Below, piece by piece: positions 7,736-14,115 of a DNA stretch of 16,204 nt. Both the position numbers and the translations under genes were made by a program. Numbering within the stretch: the stretch's first letter is position 1; the number at the start of each line of letters is the position of its first letter. This stretch comes from Candidatus Poseidoniia archaeon (GTDB lineage Archaea; Thermoplasmatota; Poseidoniia; MGIII; CG-Epi1). The stretch is taken from positions 1 to 16,204 of the forward strand of contig JAKURS010000019.1 of assembly GCA_022449705.1 (NCBI GenBank). The letters are read 5' to 3'. The notes under the pieces were generated by a model. It was not told the DNA's origin. It was given only the letters and a program-made list of their open reading frames with translations, and ran no database searches.

Positions 7736-8448
7736 TCCGGCTCCTCCCGCGCCAGAAACACTCCGGCTTGCAAAGCGACGACCAGTATCATGCCAGTGAG
7801 CAGCAGTGCCAGCTCCCACTCGCTGAAGACTTCGAAGGCGAGGAACTGAGTCGTGCCGACCTCGACAGAGCGTGGCAAGCTCCAGTCAGTGGTGTGGCCA
7901 TTCGAGTCCAGGGCCCGGACCTGCCAGCGGTAGATGTTGCCTGGCTCCAAGTCGCCGACTTCGACGTGCAGTCCCACACCTTCGTGGGTGCTTACCGTGC
8001 TTCTGTCAACAGCCAGCAGCCGGAACTGGTAGCTGACGCTCACGGCGTCCCACTCCAGGGCCTGCTTTGCGGAAGCGTTGAGGCTGAATATCCCGCTCGC
8101 GAGTATCTCAGCCAGTGCTTCGTCAATTGGCGTGTACCAAGCCACCCAGGTGTAGAAATCGGGCACTAGGCGCTTGGTCTGGTAATTGGTCTCGTCTATC
8201 AACGTGATGTTGACGACCTCGGCGCCGGTCGAGTTGAATACCATGACCAAGTACTCGACTGGCAGCGCGCTCCATTCAAAACGCAGTGTGCTGTTGTGGT
8301 GCTGGTAGCCGTCGGCTGGCCATAACGGGCGCGGGTCGCTGCCGCCCTCGGCCGGCGCGAGCTCGTCCCACGGCGCGAGCACCAGCGTCGCCAGCACGTA
8401 GAGCACCAGCGTCCCGCGCAGCAGCCGGGCCGTGCGTGTCTCAGTCAT
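7732..8448 (-). CDS. nuoJ2: Complex I subunit J, C-terminal half (J2), with a large fibronectin-III-like extracellular insertion
   Basis: A 238-residue protein with two membrane helices: about 9-27 (LLRGTLVLYVLATLVLAPW) and about 205-233. The second fits the last helix of NuoJ (FEVFSEWELALLLTGMILVV..., ending LAREEPE; family pattern: FExxxLLLLVAxxGAxxLAR), so the pair corresponds to NuoJ helices 4 and 5. Between them lie about 170 residues where normal NuoJ has a short loop. This insertion has two FN3-like stretches: PLWPADGY...LRFEWSAL...YLVMVFN (41-72) and LEWDAV...YQFRLLAVD...LEPGNIYRWQVRALDSNGHTTDWS (131-190). Four N-glycosylation sequons (Asn52, 72, 80, 124) support an outside location, as does NuoJ topology, which puts the helix 4-5 loop outside. 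Start: ATG with GGAGG 5 nt upstream, overlapping nuoJ1 by 8 nt. The complex I assignment rests on context and the last helix; the FN3 fold is inferred from pattern. Confidence 0.82.
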   Translation of the reverse strand: MTETRTARLLRGTLVLYVLATLVLAPWDELAPAEGGSDPRPLWPADGYQHHNSTLRFEWSALPVEYLVMVFNSTGAEVVNITLIDETNYQTKRLVPDFYTWVAWYTPIDEALAEILASGIFSLNASAKQALEWDAVSVSYQFRLLAVDRSTVSTHEGVGLHVEVGDLEPGNIYRWQVRALDSNGHTTDWSLPRSVEVGTTQFLAFEVFSEWELALLLTGMILVVALQAGVFLAREEPE

Positions 8449-8704
8449 AATCGCCTCCCGGCAGCGTGCGCCGCGTGAGCATGATGCCGAACAGGATAAC
8501 CACCGAGACGGCGCCGACGTAGACCAGCACCTGGATAATTGCCAGGAACTCCGCGCCGGCGAGGATGAAGATGCCTGCCGTAAGCAGGAAGACGGTCGCC
8601 AGCCAGACCACCGAATGGACTATGTCGCTGCCGCTCACAACAGCCCAGGCCGCCGTGAGTATACTCAGTGCCAGCAGCCAGAAGACGATGAGTACCAGGT
8701 CCAT
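8441..8704 (-). CDS. nuoJ1: Complex I subunit J, N-terminal half (J1)
   Basis: An 87-residue protein with three membrane helices, matching only the first half of NuoJ/ND6 (about 165-200 residues in bacteria). The diagnostic third helix is present: AEFLAIIQVLVYVGAVSVVILFGIML (51-76) including the Tyr-Val-Gly stretch that forms the pi-bulge involved in coupling quinone reduction to pumping. It stops after the cytoplasmic RRTLPGGDYD tail, exactly where the loop to helix 4 would be. The missing helices are in the next gene, which overlaps by 8 nt with its own Shine-Dalgarno, so this is a gene split and not a decayed gene. Split J1/J2 genes are also known from haloarchaeal complex I operons. The ATG directly abuts the nuoI TGA and follows GGAGG at 8 nt. 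Confidence 0.93.
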   Translation of the reverse strand: MDLVLIVFWLLALSILTAAWAVVSGSDIVHSVVWLATVFLLTAGIFILAGAEFLAIIQVLVYVGAVSVVILFGIMLTRRTLPGGDYD

Positions 8705-9475
8705 TCAGGCTGCCTCCGCCGGCTGCAGTCCGCTCGAAGTGGAATCAGAGATTGGTTCCATGTGCAGGCAGTCAACGGGACAGACCTTGACGCAGGTCGA
8801 GCAACCGATGCATATAGTATAGTCAAAGTAGGGAACCGGGATGTTGTGCTTCGAGCCGTCCCGTTTCTCACGCTCTTGGGGCCCAGTATCCATGATGATG
8901 CAGTTGGTGGGGCAGTTGTCGACGCACTTGCGGCATCCGATACAGGTGTCGGTGTAAAGCACTGGAGACTCCATCATGTAGTTGATAAGCGGCAGCTGCG
9001 GCAGCGTCTCCATGTCGACCTTGAGCGACCGCGCCGGGTAGATGAGCCCCTCGCGCGTTGTGTCTGCCATCTCGTAGAAATCGGTCATGGTCATCGCCCC
9101 CGTGGGGCAGTAGTCCTCGCAGAAGCCGCAGAACATGCAGTGGCCGAAGTTGATGGCTGGCCGCTCCGGCTTGGATTTGCGTTTGGCAAGGTGCGAGCCG
9201 TACCAGGCGCGCGCCTGCTCATCATCGTCAAGTGTTTCAGGCTTCATCTTGAGACAGCGGTTCGGACAGACCTCGGCGCAGATGCCGCAACCGATGCAGA
9301 GGTCCCAGATGACCGCGTTCATGCCGCGGTAGGTGGGTGGCAGCTCGCGCCGTTCCATCGGATAGAGGGTAGTCTGCGGTCGCCCGAACGTGGACTTAAG
9401 CATCTGCCTGACGGTGACGGTAAAGGGCTTGATAATTGACTTGATCAGGCCGGGAGTTTCAGTCGGGCCGGGCAT
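8705..9475 (-). CDS. nuoI: Complex I iron-sulfur subunit I with four [4Fe-4S] motifs
   Basis: A 256-residue peripheral subunit, facing the cytoplasm, that carries electrons to the NuoB cluster. The N-terminal part is standard NuoI: amphipathic helix, then PMERRELPPTYRG (39-51), then two cluster motifs with Cys60/63/66/70 (plus Cys74) and Cys113/116/119/123. The N2-side pair is all a usual NuoI has. Here a second pair follows: Cys178/181/184/188 (plus Cys192) and Cys222/225/228/232 (plus Cys236), each as CIGCxxCxxxCP. So residues ~170-240 look like an added 2[4Fe-4S] ferredoxin-type domain. With nuoEFG absent from the operon, this domain could receive electrons from a soluble ferredoxin; that is inference. 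Start: the frame is open 23 codons upstream into nuoH, but ATG 9475 overlaps the nuoH stop (TGATG) and has GGAGGT at 6 nt. Confidence 0.96.
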   Translation of the reverse strand: MPGPTETPGLIKSIIKPFTVTVRQMLKSTFGRPQTTLYPMERRELPPTYRGMNAVIWDLCIGCGICAEVCPNRCLKMKPETLDDDEQARAWYGSHLAKRKSKPERPAINFGHCMFCGFCEDYCPTGAMTMTDFYEMADTTREGLIYPARSLKVDMETLPQLPLINYMMESPVLYTDTCIGCRKCVDNCPTNCIIMDTGPQEREKRDGSKHNIPVPYFDYTICIGCSTCVKVCPVDCLHMEPISDSTSSGLQPAEAA

Positions 9476-10668
9476 CAGAAGACCTCCACGTACAGGATGG
9501 CGATGGCGAGGTTGACCAGCGAGAGCGGCAGTAACCGCTTCCATCCCAGCAGCAGAATCTGGTCGGTGCGGATGCGCGGTACGGTCCAGCGCAGGATGAT
9601 AAAGAATACCAGGATGCCGTATACCTTGATCAGGAACCAGATTTCTCCGGGCAGGAACGGTCCTGCCCAGCCACCCAGGAACAGGACGGTTGCAATCATC
9701 GCACCTACGAAACCGCGGATGTATTCAGCCGCAAAAGTGAGGCCCAGCCGCAGGCCGCCTATCTCGGTGGTCCACCCCTCAACCAGCTCCGCCTCGGCTT
9801 CAGGCAGGTCGAACGGTATGCGTTCGACTTCGGCCAGAATGCAGACCATGAAGACGATGAAACCGAGGAACTGGGGGATAATGTTCCACATCGGGATACC
9901 AAACAGCCAAACCTCCTGCTGCTGGGCCACGATATCCATGGGGCTGAATGACCCTGCAACCAGGAACACGCCGGCCATCGAGAGCAGTAGCGGGATTTCG
10001 TACGCCATCAGCTGCGCCGCCGAGCGCATGCCGCCGATAAGCGTGTACTTGTTGTTGCAGGCCCACCCAGTCGTCAAGACACCTATCGGGGCAATCGAGA
10101 AGGCTGCCATGACTACCAGCAGTCCGAGTGGAGCTGACGAGGCTGCTACGCGTGGAGAGAAGGGCACCAGTACCAGCAGCAGGATACTCGAAGAGATGAA
10201 TATCACCGGCCCGATAGTGTAGAGGAGGCGGTCCGCCTTGGCTGGGACAATCATCTCCTTGCAAAAGAACTTGATGCCATCGGCAACATTCTGCAGGATT
10301 CCAATGCCGGCATAGGTCGTGGTCTTCCAGCCGTATTCAGGTATGGAACCAGCCAGGTCATTGGCAATTTCCTTCAGTGAGTGGAAAGAAAGCATCGGCC
10401 CCCGGCGGTCCATGATGCGTGCCGCAATCTTGCGCTCAAGGTATACGACTATGATAACATTGGTGAAACCAATCATCAGGGCGACGTTGACCACGATGGT
10501 CCACGCTAGGACGTTCAGGCCGGGATCGGATTCCATCCAGCGTGCCAGGTCGCCGGCAGGGTTGCTGAACGGCGGCATAATGTGCTCCTGGAAGTAGAGC
10601 AGCGGCGTCAGCAGTGGCACCAGCCACGCCTCGCAGAACCAGTAGCTCCAGTCATAGAGCGACGTCAT
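9475..10668 (-). CDS. nuoH: Complex I membrane subunit H
   Basis: A 397-residue membrane protein that forms much of the quinone chamber and the link between the Q site and the proton channels. Family motifs are clear: VYLERKIAARIMDRRGP (about 76-92), LQNVADGIKFFCKE (about 124-137), GWACNNKYTLIGGMRSAAQLMAYEIP (about 200-225) and the acidic loop LAEVERIPFDLPEAEAELVEGW (about 276-297), which carries the charged residues lining the E-channel. About eight to nine membrane helices are visible. It is longer than the ~325 residues of E. coli NuoH, mostly because of an extended N-terminus (about 60 residues, with one likely helix). Start: ATG overlaps the nuoD stop as ATGA, preceded by GGGGAG at 8 nt. 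Its final codons (YVEVF-stop) carry the Shine-Dalgarno of nuoI. Confidence 0.96.
   Translation of the reverse strand: MTSLYDWSYWFCEAWLVPLLTPLLYFQEHIMPPFSNPAGDLARWMESDPGLNVLAWTIVVNVALMIGFTNVIIVVYLERKIAARIMDRRGPMLSFHSLKEIANDLAGSIPEYGWKTTTYAGIGILQNVADGIKFFCKEMIVPAKADRLLYTIGPVIFISSSILLLVLVPFSPRVAASSAPLGLLVVMAAFSIAPIGVLTTGWACNNKYTLIGGMRSAAQLMAYEIPLLLSMAGVFLVAGSFSPMDIVAQQQEVWLFGIPMWNIIPQFLGFIVFMVCILAEVERIPFDLPEAEAELVEGWTTEIGGLRLGLTFAAEYIRGFVGAMIATVLFLGGWAGPFLPGEIWFLIKVYGILVFFIILRWTVPRIRTDQILLLGWKRLLPLSLVNLAIAILYVEVF
9482..9487 (-). promoter_or_regulatory. Shine-Dalgarno deciding the nuoI start
   Basis: GGAGGT lies 6 nt before ATG 9475 and is formed by the last codons of nuoH. It selects the 256-residue NuoI over the longer open frame. 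Confidence 0.8.
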
Positions 10669-11759
10669 TTATCGGTCTCCCCGATGCACATGTCGATGCT
10701 GCCCATGATGGCTGGCACGTCAGCTACCTTGTAGCCCTTCAGGAAGTGAGGCGCGGCTGAAACGGTGGTGAACATGGGGCTGCGAATCTTCCAGCGGTAG
10801 GGGCGGTCGGTACCGTCACCGATCAGGTACATCAGCGCCTCGCCGCGGCTATCTTCAGTGCGCCGGAACGCTTCGCCGCGGGCCCGCACGGGAACGCTGC
10901 CGGCCATCACCTTGCCTTCCGGCATCTTCACCAGCGCCTGCCGGACGAGGTCCATGGATTGGTACATCTCATCGATGCGCTGGCGGTAGCGGCTGAAGCA
11001 GTCGCTGCGGCCATTGCCGGCTGAAGTGGTAACCGGCGTAAAATCCAGCTCGGGGTAAGCGTCATAGGAATCGGCCTGCCGCAGGTCGAACGGTACCCCC
11101 GCGCTGCGCAGGTTGGGGCCGGTGATACCCCAGTTGATGGCATCGCTGGCACTGTAGCAACCAACATCATCGGTACGCATGCGGAAGATTTTCGAGTTGT
11201 CGTAGAGGTCCTCATACTCCTTGAGCCGCCGCTCGAGCGTCTGCATCACCCGCTCCGCCTTGGCGTCGAAGCCGGGCGGCAGGTCGCGCTTAACACCACC
11301 AATCTTGACGTAGTTGTAGAGCAACCGCCCGCCGCTCGGGATTTCGAGCAGGTTCAGGAACATCTCGCGGTCGCGCATGCCGTAGAGGAAGCCGGTAATC
11401 AGTCCCAAGTCTGGCAGGTAGGAGGCGAGCCACATCAGGTGGCTGGCGATGCGCTGCAGCTCGAGCACGACCGTGCGGATATACTTCGCGCGAGGCGGCA
11501 CCTCGACTCCCATCAGTTCCTCGGCCGTGAGGCAGTAGCAATGGGTCCAGGTCATCGCGCTGGCGTAGCAGAGCCGGTCGGTGAGCGTCGTGTTCATGAA
11601 ATACTTGCGTCGCTCGCCGATTTTCTCGACAGAGCGGTGAAGGTAGCCCAGCTCGGGCTCGGCATCAGTAATCGTTTCCCCGTCAACCTTGATGCGCAAG
11701 TTCCACAGCCCGTGGGTCATCGGGTGCTGCGGGCCCATGTGAATCCACATCTCGGCCAT
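10665..11759 (-). CDS. nuoD: Complex I subunit D (49-kDa type, quinone site)
   Basis: A 364-residue hydrophilic subunit that, with NuoB and NuoH, forms the quinone-reduction site. Motifs: GPQHPMTHG with His12 (quinone-site His), ELGYLHRSVEKIGERRKY (37-53), DRLCYASAMTW (61-71) with Tyr65 as the quinone-binding Tyr, EVPPRAKYIR (86-95) and IGDGTDRPYRWKIRSPMF near the C-terminus. The residue before Tyr65 is Cys64, where complex I proteins I know read DRLDY; see findings. The nickel-binding Cys pairs of related hydrogenases are absent. It is a free-standing NuoD, not fused to NuoC as in E. coli. Start: ATG 11759 overlaps the nuoC TAA by one base (TAATG) with GGAGG 7 nt upstream; a GTG two codons earlier is less likely. 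Confidence 0.96.
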   Translation of the reverse strand: MAEMWIHMGPQHPMTHGLWNLRIKVDGETITDAEPELGYLHRSVEKIGERRKYFMNTTLTDRLCYASAMTWTHCYCLTAEELMGVEVPPRAKYIRTVVLELQRIASHLMWLASYLPDLGLITGFLYGMRDREMFLNLLEIPSGGRLLYNYVKIGGVKRDLPPGFDAKAERVMQTLERRLKEYEDLYDNSKIFRMRTDDVGCYSASDAINWGITGPNLRSAGVPFDLRQADSYDAYPELDFTPVTTSAGNGRSDCFSRYRQRIDEMYQSMDLVRQALVKMPEGKVMAGSVPVRARGEAFRRTEDSRGEALMYLIGDGTDRPYRWKIRSPMFTTVSAAPHFLKGYKVADVPAIMGSIDMCIGETDK

Positions 11760-12214
11760 TACCACTCCTCCTCATGGATTTCGTAGACGTAGTCCTTGCG
11801 CAGCGGATGTCCAGCAAAGCCATCAGGCAACAGCACCCGTTTCAGGTCAGGGTGGCCGATGAAGTAGATACCCATCAGGTCGTACGCTTCGCGCTCGTGC
11901 CAGTCCGCCCCGCCCCAGAGATGGGTGATGGAGTCTATAGTGGGCGTGTCGCGTGGCAATTCCACATGGACCTCGAGCATCTGCCCCTCCATGTCGATTA
12001 TCGAGAAATGGTATACAAGTTCAAAGCCGGTCTGGTTGTCGACCGCTGAAATCAGAGAGCAGTGATCGAAGCCAAAGTCCTCCTTCAGTACCCGAAAGAA
12101 AGCCTGGCTCGCCGCGCGAGTGACGGTGATGCGGCCGACGTTGGCGCGCAGGACTGAGCCGTCGCTGGCGCCGTCACGCTTTGCGAGTTGCTGTACGAAC
12201 TGGCCGGTCTCCAC
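11759..12214 (-). CDS. nuoC: Complex I subunit C (30-kDa type)
   Basis: A 151-residue peripheral subunit of the Q module. The family signature lies near the C-terminus: LWGGADWHEREAYDLMGIYF followed by GHPDLKRVLLPDGFAGHPLRKDY, ending HEEEW. The frame is open 32 codons further upstream, but this would overlap nuoB by 94 nt with a Pro/Ala/Arg-rich sequence unlike NuoC. I place the start at GTG 12214, 2 nt after the nuoB TAG, with GAGG 8 nt upstream; this fits the junction spacing of the whole operon. The final Glu-Glu-Glu-Trp codons contain GAGGAGGAG, the Shine-Dalgarno of nuoD. Length is at the short end of the family, lacking the long C-terminal tail of some bacterial homologues. Confidence 0.93.
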   Translation of the reverse strand: METGQFVQQLAKRDGASDGSVLRANVGRITVTRAASQAFFRVLKEDFGFDHCSLISAVDNQTGFELVYHFSIIDMEGQMLEVHVELPRDTPTIDSITHLWGGADWHEREAYDLMGIYFIGHPDLKRVLLPDGFAGHPLRKDYVYEIHEEEW

Positions 12215-12216
12215 AC

Positions 12217-12858
12217 CTACCGCCTCAGGAAGTAGCCCGGCTCCTGCTCGCGAATCTTCTTCTGCAGTGTCAGGAAGCCATGCATCAGCGCCTCGGGCCT
12301 GACGGGGCATCCGGGAATGTAGACGTCGACCGGGATGAAAGTATCAGCGCCTGCGACGACCGAGTAGGAATCCCAGTAGGGGCCGCCGCCGATGGCGCAC
12401 TCACCCATCGCAATCACCCACTTCGGGTCGGCCATCTGCTCGTAGAGCGTCTTCAGCTTGGGGCGCAGTTTCTCACAGACTGGGCCGTTGACAATGAGGA
12501 CGTCGCACTGGCGCGGCGAGGAGCGGTAGACCACCCCCATGCGCTCGGTGTCGTGGTCTGGTCCCCCGGCAGCACCCATCTCGAGCGCGCAGCACATGAT
12601 ACCGAAGTGGAGCGGCCAGGGAGAATAGCGCAGCCCCCAGTTGAAAATCGGGCGCGTGACGCGATTGACCACGTCGCGGATGCCAGTCTTCTCGGCGACG
12701 TTGTAGACTGCCTCGTCAACCCACTTCAGGAACTGGTCGGAGCGCAGCGTCAGCCAGTCACCTGACGGGGGGTCCTCCATGACCGTGGCCGAATCGCTGG
12801 TGCGCGAGCCGAGGCCCTTGCGCAGCCGGGGATTGCCGTGTACCTGTTGCCGGCTCAT
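12217..12858 (-). CDS. nuoB: Complex I subunit B (PSST type, cluster N2)
   Basis: A 213-residue subunit that holds the terminal cluster N2, which passes electrons to quinone. All four ligands are present: Cys89-Cys90 in MCCALEM, Cys154 in GECAIGGGPYWDSY and Cys184 in IPGCPVRPEAL. The N-terminal ~45 residues are polar and variable, as usual, followed by the amphipathic stretch before RPIFNWGLRYSPWPLHFG. Start: ATG 12858 overlaps the nuoA TGA (ATGA). A TTG two codons upstream (12864) lies 7 nt from GGAGG and has better spacing than the ATG (13 nt), so the start could be either; the protein differs by two residues only. Confidence 0.96.
   Translation of the reverse strand: MSRQQVHGNPRLRKGLGSRTSDSATVMEDPPSGDWLTLRSDQFLKWVDEAVYNVAEKTGIRDVVNRVTRPIFNWGLRYSPWPLHFGIMCCALEMGAAGGPDHDTERMGVVYRSSPRQCDVLIVNGPVCEKLRPKLKTLYEQMADPKWVIAMGECAIGGGPYWDSYSVVAGADTFIPVDVYIPGCPVRPEALMHGFLTLQKKIREQEPGYFLRR
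12223..12226 (-). promoter_or_regulatory. Shine-Dalgarno supporting the nuoC GTG start
   Basis: GAGG sits 8 nt before GTG 12214 and overlaps the 3' end of nuoB. It supports the 151-residue NuoC instead of a version that overlaps nuoB by 94 nt. Confidence 0.55.
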
Positions 12859-13223
12859 ATCCAAATCACATCCTCCTTCTTCAGCGCATAGTAGAGCGCC
12901 AGCAGCGTCATGCCGACGAAGATGAACATCACCAGCTTAGCACCCGTGTCAAGGCTGGTGTAGACCAGCACCCACAACAACAGGAACACCACCACGAGGT
13001 CGAAAACCACGAAGAGGATGGCAAACATGTAATACTGGAAATGAAACTGGATGTGCGCCTCGCCCACCGGCGTTTCGCCACACTCGTAGGTGGAGCGCTT
13101 CAGCGGGTTCCCGTAATCGGGCCGGAAGAACCGGCCCAGGAAGAAATTTAACAACGGGAACGTGAGCGCAATGACCGCGAAAATCCCGATAGGGATATAG
13201 TCGTGACCGAGCACGTAGCCCAC
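12855..13223 (-). CDS. nuoA: Complex I membrane subunit A
   Basis: A 122-residue protein with three membrane helices, first gene of the operon. The conserved loop between helices 1 and 2 is NPLKRSTYECGETPVGEAHIQFHFQYY, including the Cys that switches exposure in the active/deactive transition of mitochondrial ND3, followed by the acidic helix FVVFDLVVVFLLLWV. The frame is closed at 13236-13238, so the start is GTG 13223 or the GTG three codons later (13214). The second lies 27 nt from the centre of the TATA box at 13237-13245, which would suit a leaderless transcript; the first would need a promoter further upstream. No strong Shine-Dalgarno precedes either. Confidence 0.94.
   Translation of the reverse strand: MGYVLGHDYIPIGIFAVIALTFPLLNFFLGRFFRPDYGNPLKRSTYECGETPVGEAHIQFHFQYYMFAILFVVFDLVVVFLLLWVLVYTSLDTGAKLVMFIFVGMTLLALYYALKKEDVIWI
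12872..12876 (-). promoter_or_regulatory. Shine-Dalgarno of nuoB, leaving its start ambiguous
   Basis: GGAGG inside the end of nuoA is 7 nt from TTG 12864 and 13 nt from ATG 12858. A second partial element, GTGAT, is 6 nt from the ATG. Confidence 0.55.
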
Positions 13224-13236
13224 CGTGCACCATCCC

Positions 13237-13245
13237 TATAAAAAA
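13237..13245. promoter_or_regulatory. Candidate shared TATA box between nuoA and panB
   Basis: TATAAAAAA on the + strand (TTTTTTATA on the - strand) is the most TATA-like element in the 76-nt divergent intergenic region. Read rightwards it predicts a start site near 13267, giving panB a ~33-nt leader with GGGGG before the ATG. Read leftwards it predicts a start near 13214, on the second GTG of nuoA. Prediction from archaeal TATA spacing only. Confidence 0.5.
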
Positions 13246-13271
13246 CGTTCGGGAGCAGTGGCACGAATCTC

Positions 13272-13279
13272 TAATAAAT
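13272..13279. promoter_or_regulatory. Second AT-rich candidate promoter element
   Basis: TAATAAAT is centred about 25 nt before the panB ATG (a leaderless start if used) and, read as ATTTATTA on the - strand, would start a nuoA transcript near 13249 with a ~26-nt leader to GTG 13223. It is a weaker match than the element at 13237. Confidence 0.35.
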
Positions 13280-13299
13280 CCCTAGGACAGGGGGCAGGC

Positions 13300-14115
13300 A
13301 TGGCACCCGCCAGTGACGCCCGCCGGATTACCACCAATACCCTGCAGGCAATGAAGTTGGAAGGCGAGAAAATCGCGATGCTAACCGCCTATGATTATTC
13401 GCTGGCGCGACTGGTCGACGGCGCCGGGGTGGATGTCATCCTCGTTGGCGATTCTGCCTCCAACGTGATGGCGGGAAACGAGACCACCGTCCCAATAACG
13501 CTCAACCAAATGCTCTACCACGCCAGTGGCGTTGTCAAGGCGGCGCAGCGCGCGCTTGTCGTCGTCGATTTGCCGTTCGGCACATACCAGGGTGATTCCC
13601 GGACGGCTCTCGAATCCTCAATCCGCATTATGAAGGAGTCGGGCGCGCACGCCGTGAAACTGGAGGGTGGTGCCGAAGTGGGCGAGTCGGTCGAGCGCAT
13701 CCTGACCGCTGGCATCCCGATCATGGGTCACCTAGGTCTGACGCCGCAGTCCATCTACAAGTTCGGCACCTACACCGTCCGCGCCCGCGAAAAGGCCGAA
13801 GCGCAGAAGTTGCTGGCGGACGCGAAACACCTCGAGCAGGCGGGCTGCTTCGCAATCGTGCTCGAAAAGATTCCGGCCAGCCTCGCGAAGCAGGTGACTG
13901 CCTCCATCTCGGTTCCGACCATCGGCATCGGCGCCGGCCCCGACTGTGATGGGCAAGTGCTGGTGCTGCACGACATGCTCGGAATCACGCAGGACTTCAG
14001 CCCGCGCTTCCTGCGGCGCTACCTCGACCTCGAGAAGGATATCCAGTCAGCCATCGCGCAATACGTCGGCGACGTGCGTGGCGGCAAGTTCCCGACCGAG
14101 CGGGAATCCTACTGA
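13300..14115 (+). CDS. panB: 3-methyl-2-oxobutanoate hydroxymethyltransferase (ketopantoate synthesis)
   Basis: A 271-residue TIM-barrel enzyme that transfers a hydroxymethyl group from methylene-tetrahydrofolate (or the archaeal pterin equivalent) to 2-oxoisovalerate, the first step to pantothenate and CoA. Motifs in order: MLTAYDY (27-33), ILVGDSASNVMAG with the metal-binding Asp, VVVDLPFGTYQG with the second metal-binding Asp, VKLEGG, GHLGLTPQS, the catalytic-Glu stretch IVLEKIPA, and IGIGAGPDCDGQVLVLHD. The length is normal. The frame is open upstream to 13225, but ATG 13300 is chosen because the protein then starts as relatives do and GGGGG lies 5 nt before it. It is first in a + strand group, divergent from nuoA, and directly abuts the JAMM gene (TGA then ATG). 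Confidence 0.96.
   Translation: MAPASDARRITTNTLQAMKLEGEKIAMLTAYDYSLARLVDGAGVDVILVGDSASNVMAGNETTVPITLNQMLYHASGVVKAAQRALVVVDLPFGTYQGDSRTALESSIRIMKESGAHAVKLEGGAEVGESVERILTAGIPIMGHLGLTPQSIYKFGTYTVRAREKAEAQKLLADAKHLEQAGCFAIVLEKIPASLAKQVTASISVPTIGIGAGPDCDGQVLVLHDMLGITQDFSPRFLRRYLDLEKDIQSAIAQYVGDVRGGKFPTERESY

Noticed and set aside
7732..8704. The two nuoJ genes as one gene broken by a frameshift
   Set aside because: The second gene has its own ATG and a strong GGAGG at 5 nt, the overlap is only 8 nt, and the first ends in a natural tail; split J1/J2 genes are known in haloarchaea.
8811..8826. AT-rich CATATAGTATAG as an internal promoter
   Set aside because: It lies in the fourth cluster region of nuoI coding sequence and has no suitable gene start at the expected distance on either strand.
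8432..9439. A 335-codon open frame on the + strand across nuoI/nuoJ
   Set aside because: It is antisense to clear NuoI and NuoJ coding sequence; the translation is low-complexity Arg/Asp/Glu-rich with no family motif, typical of GC-rich shadows.
12215..12310. Longer NuoC beginning at 12310
   Set aside because: It would overlap nuoB by 94 nt and add a Pro/Ala/Arg-rich stretch unlike NuoC; GTG 12214 with GAGG upstream fits the operon pattern.
13225..13299. 25-codon upstream extension of PanB
   Set aside because: It runs across the promoter region and is not PanB-like; ATG 13300 has a GGGGG element at suitable spacing.
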